Shown here one piece after another: positions 1 through 8,674 of a DNA stretch of 64,000 nt. Numbering within the stretch: position 1 is the first letter of the stretch; each line of letters begins with the position of its first letter. Source of the DNA: Poindextera sp963706385 (GTDB lineage: Bacteria; Pseudomonadota; Alphaproteobacteria; Caulobacterales; Caulobacteraceae); assembly GCA_963706385.1 (NCBI GenBank), contig OY970153.1, positions 1,550,001 through 1,614,000 on the forward strand, in the 5' to 3' direction. The notes below the pieces were generated by a model. It ran no database searches and had not been told where the DNA came from. It saw only the letters and a program-made list of their open reading frames with translations. Position numbers and translations under genes: made by a program.

Positions 1-720
1 GTGGCCGTGCAGCGCCACGGCCAGCCGCGCCGCCAGTCCGCTCAGGCGCGGAACCGTCGGGCCGAGGCGGGCGTCCTGGGCGGCCACCGCGGCGATCGCC
101 GGCGCCGAGGCGATCTGGATCAGCAGCAGCAATTGGTCGCCGAGCGCCGGCTCGCGCCCGAAAATCTCGTCCAGCTCGCCCTGGGCGCCGAGAATGTCGG
201 CCAGCGGCTGGCGCAGCACGCGCAGCGACACGCTCGCCGGATGGCCCGTCGTCGGCGCCGCCTCCAGCAGGTCCAGGACCAGCTCCAGCTTGCGCCCCCA
301 GTTCGCGTGGCGGCCGAGGCTGGCGGCCACCGCCGCGCCGAGGCGGAAATCGACGTCCGGGTCCCGGGCGTGGATGTGATCCAGGGTCTGCCGCGCCAGG
401 GCGTCGAGCCGGCGGCGGATCGGCTCCAGCGCCGCGCCGCGGGCGGCGGCCTCGGCCAGGGCGGCGTTGTACAGCGCGGCCGACAGCTCGGCCTCGCAGG
501 CCTCCAGCCGTTCGGCGAGCTCAGCCCGGTGCAAGAGTTCGAACGGGGTGACCCGGTGGCGCGTCAGCCAGCCGGACAGGACCTCGCCGATCACCTCGCG
601 CGCCGGAGCGGCGTAGAGATCGTGCGGGCGTACGCAGGCCGGCGGCGCCTGGTCGACGGCGAACGAGACCGCCACGCGCCGGGCGTCGAACAGCTCGATC
701 CGGGCTCGGGCGCTATCCAT
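1..720 (-). CDS. Hypothetical protein, 3' end cut by window edge
   Basis: An open reverse-strand frame of 240 codons runs without a stop from an ATG at 720 to the window edge, so the C-terminus is missing. The protein begins MDSARARIELFDARRV and is Ala, Leu, Arg and Glu rich, with mostly predicted-helical character and no signal peptide or membrane segment. I recognise no domain. The forward frame over the same bases has the Arg/Gln-rich composition typical of an antisense shadow. The next gene is 165 bp upstream on the same strand, so it could be a separate unit. Confidence 0.6.
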   Translation of the reverse strand, partial: MDSARARIELFDARRVAVSFAVDQAPPACVRPHDLYAAPAREVIGEVLSGWLTRHRVTPFELLHRAELAERLEACEAELSAALYNAALAEAAARGAALEPIRRRLDALARQTLDHIHARDPDVDFRLGAAVAASLGRHANWGRKLELVLDLLEAAPTTGHPASVSLRVLRQPLADILGAQGELDEIFGREPALGDQLLLLIQIASAPAIAAVAAQDARLGPTVPRLSGLAARLAVALHGH

Positions 721-885
721 GCCGCGAGCCCCGTGGGCGGTCAGGTCGGTTGTCGGCAACGGACTCTCGGTCCAGTGACGCGCAAGCGCGGACGGTCCAG
801 TCAGTATCGCTGCGGCGGCTTTAGGAACGATTGCCGAGCGTGGTGAAGAAGTCCTTGCACGGACCGGCGGCTCGGCGCCGCAAAG

Positions 886-1452
886 CTAGCGCGGCGGCGC
901 GCCGGCGCTGACGCAGCGCGGATCGACATCCTGCAAAGCCGAGCCGCGGATATGGGTCGCCCACAACGGCTCGACGTAGCGGTCGCCGACCCGGATCGAG
1001 CCGGCGCAGTCGGCCGGCGCCAGGGCCGCGCCGCCCAGCGCCAGGCTCACGTCCAGCCGCCGCTGCTCGAACCGCCAGGGCTTGCCGTACTGGGTGTCCT
1101 CGACCCCCACGCCCAGGCGGCCGGTCTGGCCCACCGGCAGGCTCACCGCCGCGAAGGCGTCGCGATAGCCGCCGGTTCCGACGCCGAAGCCGGCCTCGCC
1201 GTGGACGCCGCGGTCGGGACCGAGCAGGATCGCGCCGTTCCCATCGTCCTGGCCCAGGCTCGCGACCGGCGGGGCGTCGTTCAGCCAGCGCGTGAGCGAC
1301 GAGGCGTTCGACTGGGTCGGCGAGGCCGGGACGCCGGCGGCGGTGGCGACCACCTCCGGAGCGGGCGCGGCGGCCGAGGTCGACGGATCGGCCCACCCCA
1401 GCGTCGGCGGGGCGGCGAGGCAGACGGCCAAGGCGAAGGCGCTCACCCGCAT
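886..1452 (-). CDS. Secreted hypothetical protein
   Basis: A 188-residue protein opens with a signal peptide: MRVSAFALAVCLAAPPTLGWA, with likely cleavage after WADP or GWA. The mature part has an Ala/Pro-rich linker (about residues 25-55) and then a Gly-rich beta-like segment (about 75-150). Cys residues near 150 and 180 could form a disulfide, which would fit a periplasmic location. I recognise no family. A competing reverse frame over the same bases (821-1396) is extremely Arg-rich and was rejected. It lies upstream of the partial gene at the window edge. Confidence 0.6.
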   Translation of the reverse strand: MRVSAFALAVCLAAPPTLGWADPSTSAAAPAPEVVATAAGVPASPTQSNASSLTRWLNDAPPVASLGQDDGNGAILLGPDRGVHGEAGFGVGTGGYRDAFAAVSLPVGQTGRLGVGVEDTQYGKPWRFEQRRLDVSLALGGAALAPADCAGSIRVGDRYVEPLWATHIRGSALQDVDPRCVSAGAPPR

Positions 1453-1538
1453 GGTCGATTCTCCACAGCCGCGATCATCGCCTGACTAGGCCGATCCCGT
1501 GTCAGCACTATGGCCCCGGCGAGACCGGCCCGGAAGCC

Positions 1539-2114
1539 TTATGTCCCGCGCGAAATGATCGGCGCGGAGACATCCGGACGATCGAGGCCCAGTTCCGCGA
1601 TCGCCCGGCGGGCCAGACGGGCCAGGTCGCCGCCCTCGAACAGATAGGCGGCCACGCCCGCCCCGGCGCCCGCCGCCAAGTCGCCTGGCTGGTCGCCGAT
1701 GATGAACGAGCGGGCGGGGTCGATGCGCAACTCCTCGATCGCGCGCAGCAGCATACCTGGATTGGGCTTGCGGTCGGGATGGTCGGCGACGCGATAAGCC
1801 TCGAGCGTCGCGGCTTCGTGGAACGGGCAATAGTAGAACCGGTCGATCCGCGCGCCGCGCGCGGCGAGCTGGCCGCTCATCCAGTCATGCAGCGCCACGA
1901 CCTCGGCCTCGCCGTAGAAGCCGCGGGCGACGCCCGACTGGTTGGTCACCACCACCACCAAAAGGCCCGCCGCGTTGGCCGCCGAGATCGCCTCGGCCGC
2001 GCCGTTCGACCATTCGACATCCTCGGGCCTGTGGACATAGCCCTTGTCGCGGTTCAGCACCCCGTCCCGGTCGAAGAAGGCCGCGCCGCGGGCGCCGGTC
2101 GCCCCGCCGGTCAT
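1539..2114 (-). CDS. HAD-IIIA phosphatase, GmhB/histidinol-phosphatase-like
   Basis: This 191-residue HAD-superfamily phosphatase carries motif I FFDRDGVLN (nucleophile Asp15, acid Asp17), motif II VVTNQSGVARG, and motif III/IV KPNPGML...IIGDQPGD. The size and order match D-glycero-beta-D-manno-heptose-1,7-bisphosphate 7-phosphatase (GmhB), an LPS heptose enzyme, or the related histidinol-phosphatase branch. The zinc loop is incomplete. A CPFH half is present, but the usual second Cys pair reads DHPD, so zinc binding may be lost. An upstream TTG (2216) would add 34 poorly structured residues. I prefer the ATG at 2114, eight residues before motif I, with a GGGAG-like ribosome site. No other LPS gene is nearby. 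Confidence 0.75.
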   Translation of the reverse strand: MTGGATGARGAAFFDRDGVLNRDKGYVHRPEDVEWSNGAAEAISAANAAGLLVVVVTNQSGVARGFYGEAEVVALHDWMSGQLAARGARIDRFYYCPFHEAATLEAYRVADHPDRKPNPGMLLRAIEELRIDPARSFIIGDQPGDLAAGAGAGVAAYLFEGGDLARLARRAIAELGLDRPDVSAPIISRGT

Positions 2115-2232
2115 CGGCGCGCTCCCGTCATCGGCGAGGCCTGGTGTTTTGCGTGATTTCGACAGCATTGGACGTGGCTCGCCGATCGCGATGGACCCTA
2201 CGTCATACCTAATCAAACCCCGCCCCTTCGAC

Positions 2233-2347
2233 TAGAGCGCGTTCCGCAAAAGTGGACCCGGTTTTGCGATCAGAACGCGCTCAAACTTTTGAATTTAGAG
2301 CACGATTCAACGATCAGGCGATTTGGCCTGATCGCATCGTGCTCTAG
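2233..2347. repeat. Dual-palindrome intergenic repeat, copy 1
   Basis: This 115-bp element consists of two imperfect palindromes. The first has arms AGAGCGCGTTC/GAACGCGCTC around a CGCAAAA...TTTTGCG stem. The second has arms TAGAGCACGAT/ATCGTGCTCTA around CGATCAGGC/GCCTGATCG. They are joined by about 16 AT-richer bases. Nearly identical copies lie at 47945-48059 (same orientation) and 40208-40317 (inverted). It has no coding potential of its own. A longer reading frame of the downstream TPR gene runs through it, which argues for that gene's later start at 2457. Confidence 0.9.
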
Positions 2348-2456
2348 CCCGGTCGCCAACCATCGGCGTCCCGCGCCGCGCGGGCGGGCCGAACGATGCT
2401 TGCCTGATCCTTCGCGGAGCCGGATGCTGGTCCTCGCGCGCCACGAAGGAAGCCAA

Positions 2457-3851
2457 ATGCGATCCGACTGTCTGGGCAACCCGGTCACCGGGGCCGACGA
2501 GGCCACCCTGGCCGCGATCGACGACTTCGTCGAAGGCTTCCTGGCCTATGAGGAGCGGGCGGCGAACATCGTGGGCGCGGCGGAGCGCAATCCGGCGCAC
2601 GGCCTGACCAACGCCTACTGCGGCCTGATCTGGATGCTGCTCGAGGCCAGCGACGCGCCGAGCCGGGCGGCGAAATATCTTGAGCGCGCGAAGGCGGCCG
2701 CGCCGGGCGCCACGCGGCGCGAGCGGATGATCGTCGAGATGCTGGACGCCTGGACGCGCGACGACGTGCCCCTGGCGATCCGGCTCTGCGACGACATCGC
2801 CGCGGCCTTCCCGCGCGACTTGGTCATGGTCAAGCTGAACCAGTACCTGAACTTCAACCTCGGCCGTTTTCCGCAGATGCTGCGCGCCGGCGAGGCGGTG
2901 TTCGAGGCCAACCGCGAGGTGGCCTACATGCATGGCATGATGGCCTTCGCCTACGAGCAGTGCCATCTGCTGGACGAGGCCGAGACCGCCGCCCGCGAGG
3001 CGCTGCGGCTGAAGCGCAAGGAGCCCTGGGCGCAGCACGCCCTGGCCCACGTCATGCTCACCCAGGGCCGGATCGACGAGGGCGCGGTCTTCCTCGAGGC
3101 CGCGCGGGATGACTGGACCGGGCTCAACTCCTTCATGTCCACCCATCTTTGGTGGCACCTTTGCCTGTTCTACCTCAGCCAGGGGCGCGCCGAGGCGGTG
3201 CTGGCGATCTACGACCGGCATGTGTGGGGGATCGCCAAGGACTATTCCCAGGACCAGATCGGCGCGGTCTCGCTGCTGACCCGGCTCGAACTGGTCGGCG
3301 TCGACGTCGGCGATCGCTGGAGCGACCTCGGCGACTGGCTGGCCGCGCGCGGCCTCGACACCGCCCAGCCGTTCCTGACCGTGCAGTACCTCTATGGCCT
3401 GGCCCGCGCCGGCCGGCCGGAGGCCGACACGCTGATGGCGGCCATCCGAGAGCGGGCCCGCACCGCGCCGGACTTCGCCGGCCGCGCCTGGCGCGAGGGC
3501 GCCGTGCCGCTGAGTGAGGGGCTCCTGGCCTACGCCCGCGGCGACCACCAGACCGCCGAGGCGAAGCTGACCCCGACCCTGTCGCAGCTTTCGATCATCG
3601 GCGGCAGCCACGCCCAGCGCGACCTGTTCGAACAGGTGCGGCTCGACGCGGTGATGCGCAACGGCGCCTGGTCGATCGCGCAACAACTGCTGGAGCAGCG
3701 GCGCGCGCGCGACCGGGACGGCGTGCCGATCAACCGCGCGCTGGCCGAGGTCTACGCCGCGCTCGATCTGCCCCGCGAGGCGCAAGTGGCCGAGGCGCGG
3801 GCCCGACGCGCCCTGGCGGCGCACGCCTCGAAGGGTAGGATGCCGGCATGA
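2457..3851 (+). CDS. TTC38-like tetratricopeptide repeat protein
   Basis: A 464-residue soluble, all-helical protein contains degenerate TPR units. The stretches WAQHALAHVMLTQGRIDEG and HLWWHLCLFYLSQGR are the hallmark of the TTC38 family (tetratricopeptide repeat protein 38), whose members are about 450-470 residues long. The biochemical role of the family is not established. A scaffolding function is the usual inference. The start at 2457 has GAAGGAAG at 2445-2452. An earlier in-frame ATG at 2289 falls inside the repeat element and was rejected. The stop overlaps the start of the M20 peptidase by ATGA, implying translational coupling in one operon. Confidence 0.85.
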   Translation: MRSDCLGNPVTGADEATLAAIDDFVEGFLAYEERAANIVGAAERNPAHGLTNAYCGLIWMLLEASDAPSRAAKYLERAKAAAPGATRRERMIVEMLDAWTRDDVPLAIRLCDDIAAAFPRDLVMVKLNQYLNFNLGRFPQMLRAGEAVFEANREVAYMHGMMAFAYEQCHLLDEAETAAREALRLKRKEPWAQHALAHVMLTQGRIDEGAVFLEAARDDWTGLNSFMSTHLWWHLCLFYLSQGRAEAVLAIYDRHVWGIAKDYSQDQIGAVSLLTRLELVGVDVGDRWSDLGDWLAARGLDTAQPFLTVQYLYGLARAGRPEADTLMAAIRERARTAPDFAGRAWREGAVPLSEGLLAYARGDHQTAEAKLTPTLSQLSIIGGSHAQRDLFEQVRLDAVMRNGAWSIAQQLLEQRRARDRDGVPINRALAEVYAALDLPREAQVAEARARRALAAHASKGRMPA

Positions 3852-5146
3852 GTCTGACGTCCGACATCGAGGCGCCGCTGGAGCGGCTGTTCGGCGACGT
3901 CGAGGCGCGCGCGGACGAGCTGGTCGAGCTGACCCGAGATCTGATCCGGTTTCCCACCGTCAACCCGCCCGGCGATTGCTATCGCCCCTGCGCGGAATTC
4001 CTCGGCGAGCGGCTGAAGCGGCGCGGGTTCGAGGTCACTTACGTGCGGGCCGAGGGCGCGCCCGGCGACAGCGACGCCCTGCCCCGCACCAACGTCATCG
4101 CCCGGCGCGAAGGCTCGCGCCCCGGCCCCTGCGTGCATTTCAACGGCCACATCGACGTGGTCGAGCCGGGCCAGGGCTGGAGCCTCGATCCGTTCGAGGG
4201 GGTGGTGAAGGACGGCAAGGTCTGGGGCCGCGGGGCCTGCGACATGAAGGGCGGCCTGGCCGCCGCCGTGATCGCGGTGGAGGCGCTGATCGATTCCGGC
4301 CTCGACCTGCCCGGCGCGCTGGAGGTCTCGGGCACGGCGGACGAGGAGTCCGGCGGCTATGGCGGCGTCGCCTACCTGGCCGAGCGGGGCTGGTTCTCCA
4401 AGCCGCGGGTGGACCATGTGATCATCCCCGAGCCGCTGAACGTCGACCGGGTCTGCATCGGCCATCGCGGGGTCTGGTGGGCCGAGATCGAGACCAAGGG
4501 CCGCCAGGCCCACGGCTCGATGCCGTTCCTGGGCGACAGCGCCATCCGCCACATGAACGCGGTGAGCGACAAGCTGGAGCGCGAGCTGTACCCCGCGCTC
4601 GCCCGGCGGCGGTCCGACATGCCGGTGGCGCCCGACGGCGCGCGCGCCTCGAGCCTGAACATCAATTCGATCCACGGTGGCCAGTCCGAGGCGTTCACCG
4701 GCCTGCCCTCGCCGCTGGTGGCCGATTCCTGCCGCATGATCATCGACCGCCGGTTCCTGATCGAGGAGCCGCTGGACGACGTCCGCGCCGAGGTGCGCGA
4801 CATTCTGGAGTCCCTGACCCGCGAGCGGGCGGGCTTTTCCTACGTGCTGCGCGAGCTGTTCGCGGTCGCGCCGAGCATGGCCGACCGCGACGGGCCGGTG
4901 GCCAGCGCCACCGCGCGGGCGGTGCGCAGGGTGCTGGGCCGCGAGCCGCAATTCATCTGCTCGCCGGGCACCTACGACCAGAAGCACGTCGACCGGATCG
5001 GCAAGCTGCGGGACTGCATCGCCTACGGCCCCGGCGTGTTGGACCTGGCCCACCAGCCGGACGAGTGGGTGGGGATCGACGACATGGTCTCGGCCGCCAA
5101 GGTGATGGCCCTGGCCGCCCTGGCCCTGGTGACGGCGGAGCGCTAG
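3848..5146 (+). CDS. M20-family metallopeptidase/deacetylase (ArgE/DapE type)
   Basis: This 432-residue zinc amidohydrolase removes an acyl or amino-acyl group from an amide substrate in the cytosol. Motif FNGHIDVV gives metal ligand His101 and Asp103. GRGACDMKGG contains the bridging Asp132, TADEESGG holds the general base Glu166 and ligand Glu167, and IIPEP supplies a further ligand (about Glu195). A dimerisation domain sits at about 205-320. The length matches the ArgE/DapE/carboxypeptidase G2 group. The substrate cannot be read from sequence. It overlaps the TPR gene by 4 bp, and the alpha/beta hydrolase starts one base after its stop, so the three genes form a tight operon. Confidence 0.88.
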   Translation: MSLTSDIEAPLERLFGDVEARADELVELTRDLIRFPTVNPPGDCYRPCAEFLGERLKRRGFEVTYVRAEGAPGDSDALPRTNVIARREGSRPGPCVHFNGHIDVVEPGQGWSLDPFEGVVKDGKVWGRGACDMKGGLAAAVIAVEALIDSGLDLPGALEVSGTADEESGGYGGVAYLAERGWFSKPRVDHVIIPEPLNVDRVCIGHRGVWWAEIETKGRQAHGSMPFLGDSAIRHMNAVSDKLERELYPALARRRSDMPVAPDGARASSLNINSIHGGQSEAFTGLPSPLVADSCRMIIDRRFLIEEPLDDVRAEVRDILESLTRERAGFSYVLRELFAVAPSMADRDGPVASATARAVRRVLGREPQFICSPGTYDQKHVDRIGKLRDCIAYGPGVLDLAHQPDEWVGIDDMVSAAKVMALAALALVTAER

Positions 5147-5147
5147 C

Positions 5148-5996
5148 TTGGACGAGACCGCCGTCCCCAACAGCCGCCTCGTCAAGGGCCGCCCGACCGA
5201 GATCCGCCCGGGCCGGACGGTCAGCCTGGCCGTGCACGAAGGCGCGGGCGCCGACGGGGCGGCGGTCTTCCTGTGCCACGGCGCGGGCGGCAACAAGAAC
5301 CAGTGGCGCAACCAGTGGCGGCTGTTCACCGACCTGGGCTGGCGGGTGGTCGCCTGGGACTTCGCCGGCCACGGCGAGAGCGCTTCGCCGCGCGAGGCGG
5401 CGGTCTATGACGGCCAGGCCCTCGTCGCCGATTACCTGGCGCTGATCGAGCGGTTCGGGGCCAGGCGCAACATCCTGGTCGGCCACTCCTACGGCGCGCG
5501 GCTGACGCTGTGCGTGCTGGCGGCGCTGAAGGCCGAGGGCCGGCTCGGACGGATCGAGCGGGCGATCCTTTTGGGCGCGCCGCCGCCGATCCCCACCCTG
5601 GGGCTCGGGCCGATCGCCGAATGGCCGCTGTGGCGGCTGATCCTGATGCGGCCGGTGATCAACCGGGGCTTCCTCGCGCTGGCCTGGGACAAGAGCGCCG
5701 ATCCGGCCCTGGTCCGCTTCGAGGACCGCGCCGCCCGCCGCAACCGCCTGTTCATGATGAAGGCGCTGCTGACCCGGACCGCGCCGCTGGAGGCGGCGGC
5801 GCTGAAGGGCCTCGACCTGCCGGTGCTGATCCTCGCCGGCGAGCACGACGGGATCACCCCGCCGGCCGGCGGCCAGGCCCTAGCCGAGCTGTTGCCCGAG
5901 GCGCGGGTGGAGCTGATCGCCGACTGCGGCCACCAGATCATGCTGGAGCGGCCGGCCCGGACCAATGCGCTGATCCGGGCGTTCGTCGGCGCCTGA
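5148..5996 (+). CDS. Alpha/beta hydrolase
   Basis: A 282-residue alpha/beta-hydrolase with oxyanion motif FLCHGAGGNK, nucleophile elbow VGHSYGAR (Ser114), acid in LAGEHDGIT and His in DCGHQIMLERP. The triad is complete, so an esterase-like activity is likely. The substrate is unknown. The start is a TTG at 5148, one base after the preceding stop, suggesting coupled translation in the TPR/M20 operon. No closer ATG would keep the N-terminal strand. It ends 3 bp before the convergent methyltransferase gene's stop. Confidence 0.85.
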   Translation: MDETAVPNSRLVKGRPTEIRPGRTVSLAVHEGAGADGAAVFLCHGAGGNKNQWRNQWRLFTDLGWRVVAWDFAGHGESASPREAAVYDGQALVADYLALIERFGARRNILVGHSYGARLTLCVLAALKAEGRLGRIERAILLGAPPPIPTLGLGPIAEWPLWRLILMRPVINRGFLALAWDKSADPALVRFEDRAARRNRLFMMKALLTRTAPLEAAALKGLDLPVLILAGEHDGITPPAGGQALAELLPEARVELIADCGHQIMLERPARTNALIRAFVGA

Positions 5997-5999
5997 CCG

Positions 6000-6857
6000 C
6001 TACGGGGCGCGCGCCCGCACGATCCAGGTCGCGGACGGCAGCCGCACGCCTTCGGGGGTCATGTGCGGCGCCAGCGCCTCGCGGATCGAGCCGACCACCG
6101 CATCGGCCTTGTCCGGCGCCTCGCGCAGCAGCGCCCCCAGCGGCCCGACCCTCAGCGCCACCCGCACCGCCTGGTCGAGGTCGCCGGCCCCGATCATCTG
6201 GTCGAACGGCTCGATCGCGACTTCGGCGAAGCCCGCGCCCGACAGGATGGCGCGCACCCGGTCCGGGTCGGCGAAGGCGAAGGGGCCCGGCGCCAGCGGA
6301 TCGGGCGGCGGCGGTGGTTCGGGGAAATGCTTCAGCGCCGCGGCTATCGGAACCAGCATCCAGGGGTTCTGCGCCAGCGGCCGCCAGCAGACGAAGCCCA
6401 GCCGGCCGCCGGACCTCAGCGCCTTGCGGATATTGCCAAAGGCCGCGGTCGGATCGGCGAAAAACATCACCCCGAAGCGGGAGAAGGCCACATCGAACGC
6501 GGCGGCCTCGAAGGCGTGAGTCTGGGCGTCCGCCTCGATCAGCTTGACCTGGCCAAGGCCCGCCTCGGCCACGCGCCGCCGCGCCACCTCCAGCATCGGC
6601 CGGGAGATGTCGACCCCCAGCACCGAGCCGGCCGGCCCGACTCGCCGGGCCAGCGCCATCGTCGTCTGGCCGCAGCCGCAGCCGGTATCGAGCGCCCGCT
6701 CGCCCGGTGCCGGCGCCAGGGCCGCCATCGCCCGTTCGCCCAGGGGTTCGATCTGCCGGTCTAGATCGTCCTGCATCGCCGCCCAGGTTTCGCCGGCGAC
6801 CGCGTTCCAATAGGTGATCTGGTCGGCGTTGGCGCCCGAGGCGTCGGCTGGCGTCAT
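6000..6857 (-). CDS. Class I SAM-dependent methyltransferase
   Basis: A 285-residue methyltransferase with the Rossmann motif I LDTGCGCGQTT, an acidic motif II (VLGVDIS) and EADAQTH. The central DVAFSRFGVMFFADP fits UbiE/COQ5-like methyltransferases (Methyltransf_11/25 type). The opening YWNAVAGETWAAMQ is seen in many bacterial small-molecule methyltransferases of this group. The substrate is not predictable. It is monocistronic, convergent with the hydrolase and divergent from the DUF169 gene across an 84-bp intergenic region. Confidence 0.85.
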   Translation of the reverse strand: MTPADASGANADQITYWNAVAGETWAAMQDDLDRQIEPLGERAMAALAPAPGERALDTGCGCGQTTMALARRVGPAGSVLGVDISRPMLEVARRRVAEAGLGQVKLIEADAQTHAFEAAAFDVAFSRFGVMFFADPTAAFGNIRKALRSGGRLGFVCWRPLAQNPWMLVPIAAALKHFPEPPPPPDPLAPGPFAFADPDRVRAILSGAGFAEVAIEPFDQMIGAGDLDQAVRVALRVGPLGALLREAPDKADAVVGSIREALAPHMTPEGVRLPSATWIVRARAP

Positions 6858-6941
6858 GATCGGCGTCCTTTCGGTCGGCTAATGCGGGCCGGGCTCGCCC
6901 AACCTTCGATTTGAGTTAAGCTGACTTCAGGAGGAACACAA

Positions 6942-7709
6942 ATGACCAACGACTGGCCCGCCGTCGTCGGCGAACTCGACCGGCTGCTCAAGCTGCGCTC
7001 GATCCCGTTCGCCATGAAGCTGTTCGAGCGCCGCGCCGATATGGAGGCGATCGAGCGCATCCGCCGCCCGAGCGCGGTCCACACCCTCGATCAGGTGGTC
7101 GGCCAGGCCTCGCGCCTGGGCTGGACGGTCGGGATCACCGCCGAGGATCTGGTCGGCGCCCAGTGCCGCGCGGTGGTCGGCCTCGGCGGGGCCAAGGACG
7201 AGGACTGGCGCTCGGGCCGGCAGATGACCGGGGTCTGGTATTCCACCCCCGAGGACGCGAGCGCCCACCAGGCGGCGATGCATTGTGTGCCGGACGGCCG
7301 CTACGAGGCCCTGGCCGTCGGGCCGCTGGCCAGCGGCAAGCTGGTCGATCCGGACATCGCCCTGTTCTACGCCACGCCCGGCGCGATGATCTATTTCATC
7401 AACGGCCTGCAATGGGCCGGCTACAAGCGCTTCGACTGGAGCGTGGTGGGCGAGAGCGCCTGCGCCGACTCGTGGGGCCGGGCGCTGACCAGGCGCGAGC
7501 CCAGCCTGTCGATCCCCTGTTTCGCCGAACGCCGCTACGGCGGGGTGCTGGACGACGAGATGCTGATGGCCACGCCGCCCGAGCACCTGGTCAAGGCGAT
7601 CGAGGGCATGAAGGCGCTGTCCAAGAACGGCTTCCGCTATCCCTTCCCACAATACGGCGTGCAACAGGACGTGCGCGCGGGAATGGCGGTGAGCTATGCG
7701 AAAACCTAG
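6942..7709 (+). CDS. DUF169 family protein
   Basis: A 255-residue protein of the DUF169/COG2043 family. Characteristic features are an N-terminal helix pair (LDRLLKLRSIPFAMKLFE), a central GLGGAKDEDWRSG segment and LDDEMLMATPPEHL near the C-terminus. Several Cys residues are scattered. The family is often found near redox or aromatic metabolism, but its function is not established. It has an excellent ribosome site, AGGAGG, about 8 bp before ATG 6942. It is separated from vapBC by 66 bp and not obviously co-regulated with it. Confidence 0.75.
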   Translation: MTNDWPAVVGELDRLLKLRSIPFAMKLFERRADMEAIERIRRPSAVHTLDQVVGQASRLGWTVGITAEDLVGAQCRAVVGLGGAKDEDWRSGRQMTGVWYSTPEDASAHQAAMHCVPDGRYEALAVGPLASGKLVDPDIALFYATPGAMIYFINGLQWAGYKRFDWSVVGESACADSWGRALTRREPSLSIPCFAERRYGGVLDDEMLMATPPEHLVKAIEGMKALSKNGFRYPFPQYGVQQDVRAGMAVSYAKT

Positions 7710-7736
7710 GGGGCGCGCTTGATCGCCGCGAAATTG

Positions 7737-7762
7737 GATATACATTGATCAAGTCGTATATC
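7737..7762. promoter_or_regulatory. Candidate vapBC operator palindrome
   Basis: An AT-rich inverted repeat, GATATAC at 7737-7743 and GTATATC at 7756-7762, encloses the 8-bp palindrome TTGATCAA at 7745-7752. It lies immediately before the antitoxin coding region. Type II antitoxins of the AbrB/MazE fold usually autorepress by binding such a palindrome over their own promoter, so this is the obvious operator. The assignment is by position and symmetry only. Confidence 0.6.
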
Positions 7763-7775
7763 TATGGAGGTCGCC

Positions 7776-8006
7776 GTGCAGGTCGCCAAATGGGGCAACA
7801 GTCTCGCGGTTCGCCTTCCCGCCGCCGTGGTCGAGGCGCTGGAGCTGAAGGCGGGCGACGAGGTCGAAATCCATGTCGCCGACGCGAGAGACTTCGCGCT
7901 GACCCGCAAGCCCGGGCGCGAAGAGCTCGTGAAGCGCCTGCGCGCCTTCCGCGGACGTCTGCCGGCTGACTTCAAGTTCGACCGGGACGAGGCGAATGCC
8001 CGGTAG
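7776..8006 (+). CDS. vapB: AbrB/MazE-fold antitoxin (VapB type)
   Basis: A small swapped-hairpin AbrB-like DNA-binding protein, MQVAKWGNSLAVRLP then VEALELKAGDEVEI, whose C-terminal tail (about 50-76) should bind and block the PIN toxin. I place the start at GTG 7776, giving 76 residues. It has GGAGG at 7766-7770 at correct spacing and gives the canonical family N-terminus. An in-frame ATG at 7764 contains that ribosome site and abuts the operator. The 3' end overlaps the toxin by 11 bp, typical of coupled antitoxin-toxin pairs. Confidence 0.85.
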   Translation: MQVAKWGNSLAVRLPAAVVEALELKAGDEVEIHVADARDFALTRKPGREELVKRLRAFRGRLPADFKFDRDEANAR

Positions 8007-8403
8007 CTTCTTCGACACCAACGTCCTGCTCTATGTCGCCTCCGGCGATGCGGCCAAGGCGGACCGCGCCGAACAACTCATCGGCGAGGGCGGCGCGATC
8101 AGCGTGCAGGTGCTGAACGAGACCGCCAACGTCGCCCGCCGGAAGATGGGCCTGTCCTGGGCGGAGACCCACGCCTTCCTGTCCACGGTGCGAGACCTGC
8201 TGCCGGTCCTGGACTTGACCGTCGAGGTCCACGAAACCGGACTGGCCCTGGCCGAGCGCCATGGCCTTTCGATCTACGACGCCATGATCGTCGCCGCGGC
8301 GCTACGCGCGGACTGCGAGACGCTCTGGTCGGAGGACATGCAGGACGGAATGGTCATCGACGGCCGCCTGCGCATAGCCAATCCGTTTCGCGCGGCGGTT
8401 TGA
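7996..8403 (+). CDS. vapC: PIN-domain ribonuclease toxin (VapC type)
   Basis: A 135-residue PIN-domain protein predicted to be an Mg2+-dependent RNase toxin. The acidic quartet is intact: Asp7 (FFDTNVLLY), Glu42 (QVLNETAN), Asp95 (SIYDAMIV) and Asp114 (LWSEDMQDG). The length is normal for VapC. It overlaps the antitoxin reading frame by 11 bp, so the pair is one operon under the palindrome at 7737-7762. The locus appears complete and probably functional, unlike the neighbouring relBE-type locus. Confidence 0.88.
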   Translation: MPGSFFDTNVLLYVASGDAAKADRAEQLIGEGGAISVQVLNETANVARRKMGLSWAETHAFLSTVRDLLPVLDLTVEVHETGLALAERHGLSIYDAMIVAAALRADCETLWSEDMQDGMVIDGRLRIANPFRAAV

Positions 8404-8674
8404 CGGAGGGCGTAGCGGCGCAGGGTGCTTGTTGAGTTGCAAGCGCATGACCGAAGGCGATACTATGTGCGTTGAAATTGGCGGTGAAGTGAGGCTGACC
8501 AGTTCCGACCGATCGGTCTCGATGAGGCCAGTTCGCCATCGGTCCTGCGTGAACCTGACTTCCGCTAACCCCCCAACCGAGACTCCGATGACGTCCGCTT
8601 ACGGGCGGACCTTCCCCTCTCGAACTGGCGTCGCCGACCCCTCTGTGCTACATTGTGGCCCAGAGGATCAAACC

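Noticed and set aside
1..846. Forward 281-codon frame at the window start
   Set aside because: Composition is that of an antisense shadow. The reverse frame is smoother, opens at an ATG and reads without a stop to the edge.
2289..2456. Upstream extension of the TTC38-like gene
   Set aside because: It would begin inside a repeat element and gives a sequence unlike the family. The start at 2457 has a strong ribosome site.
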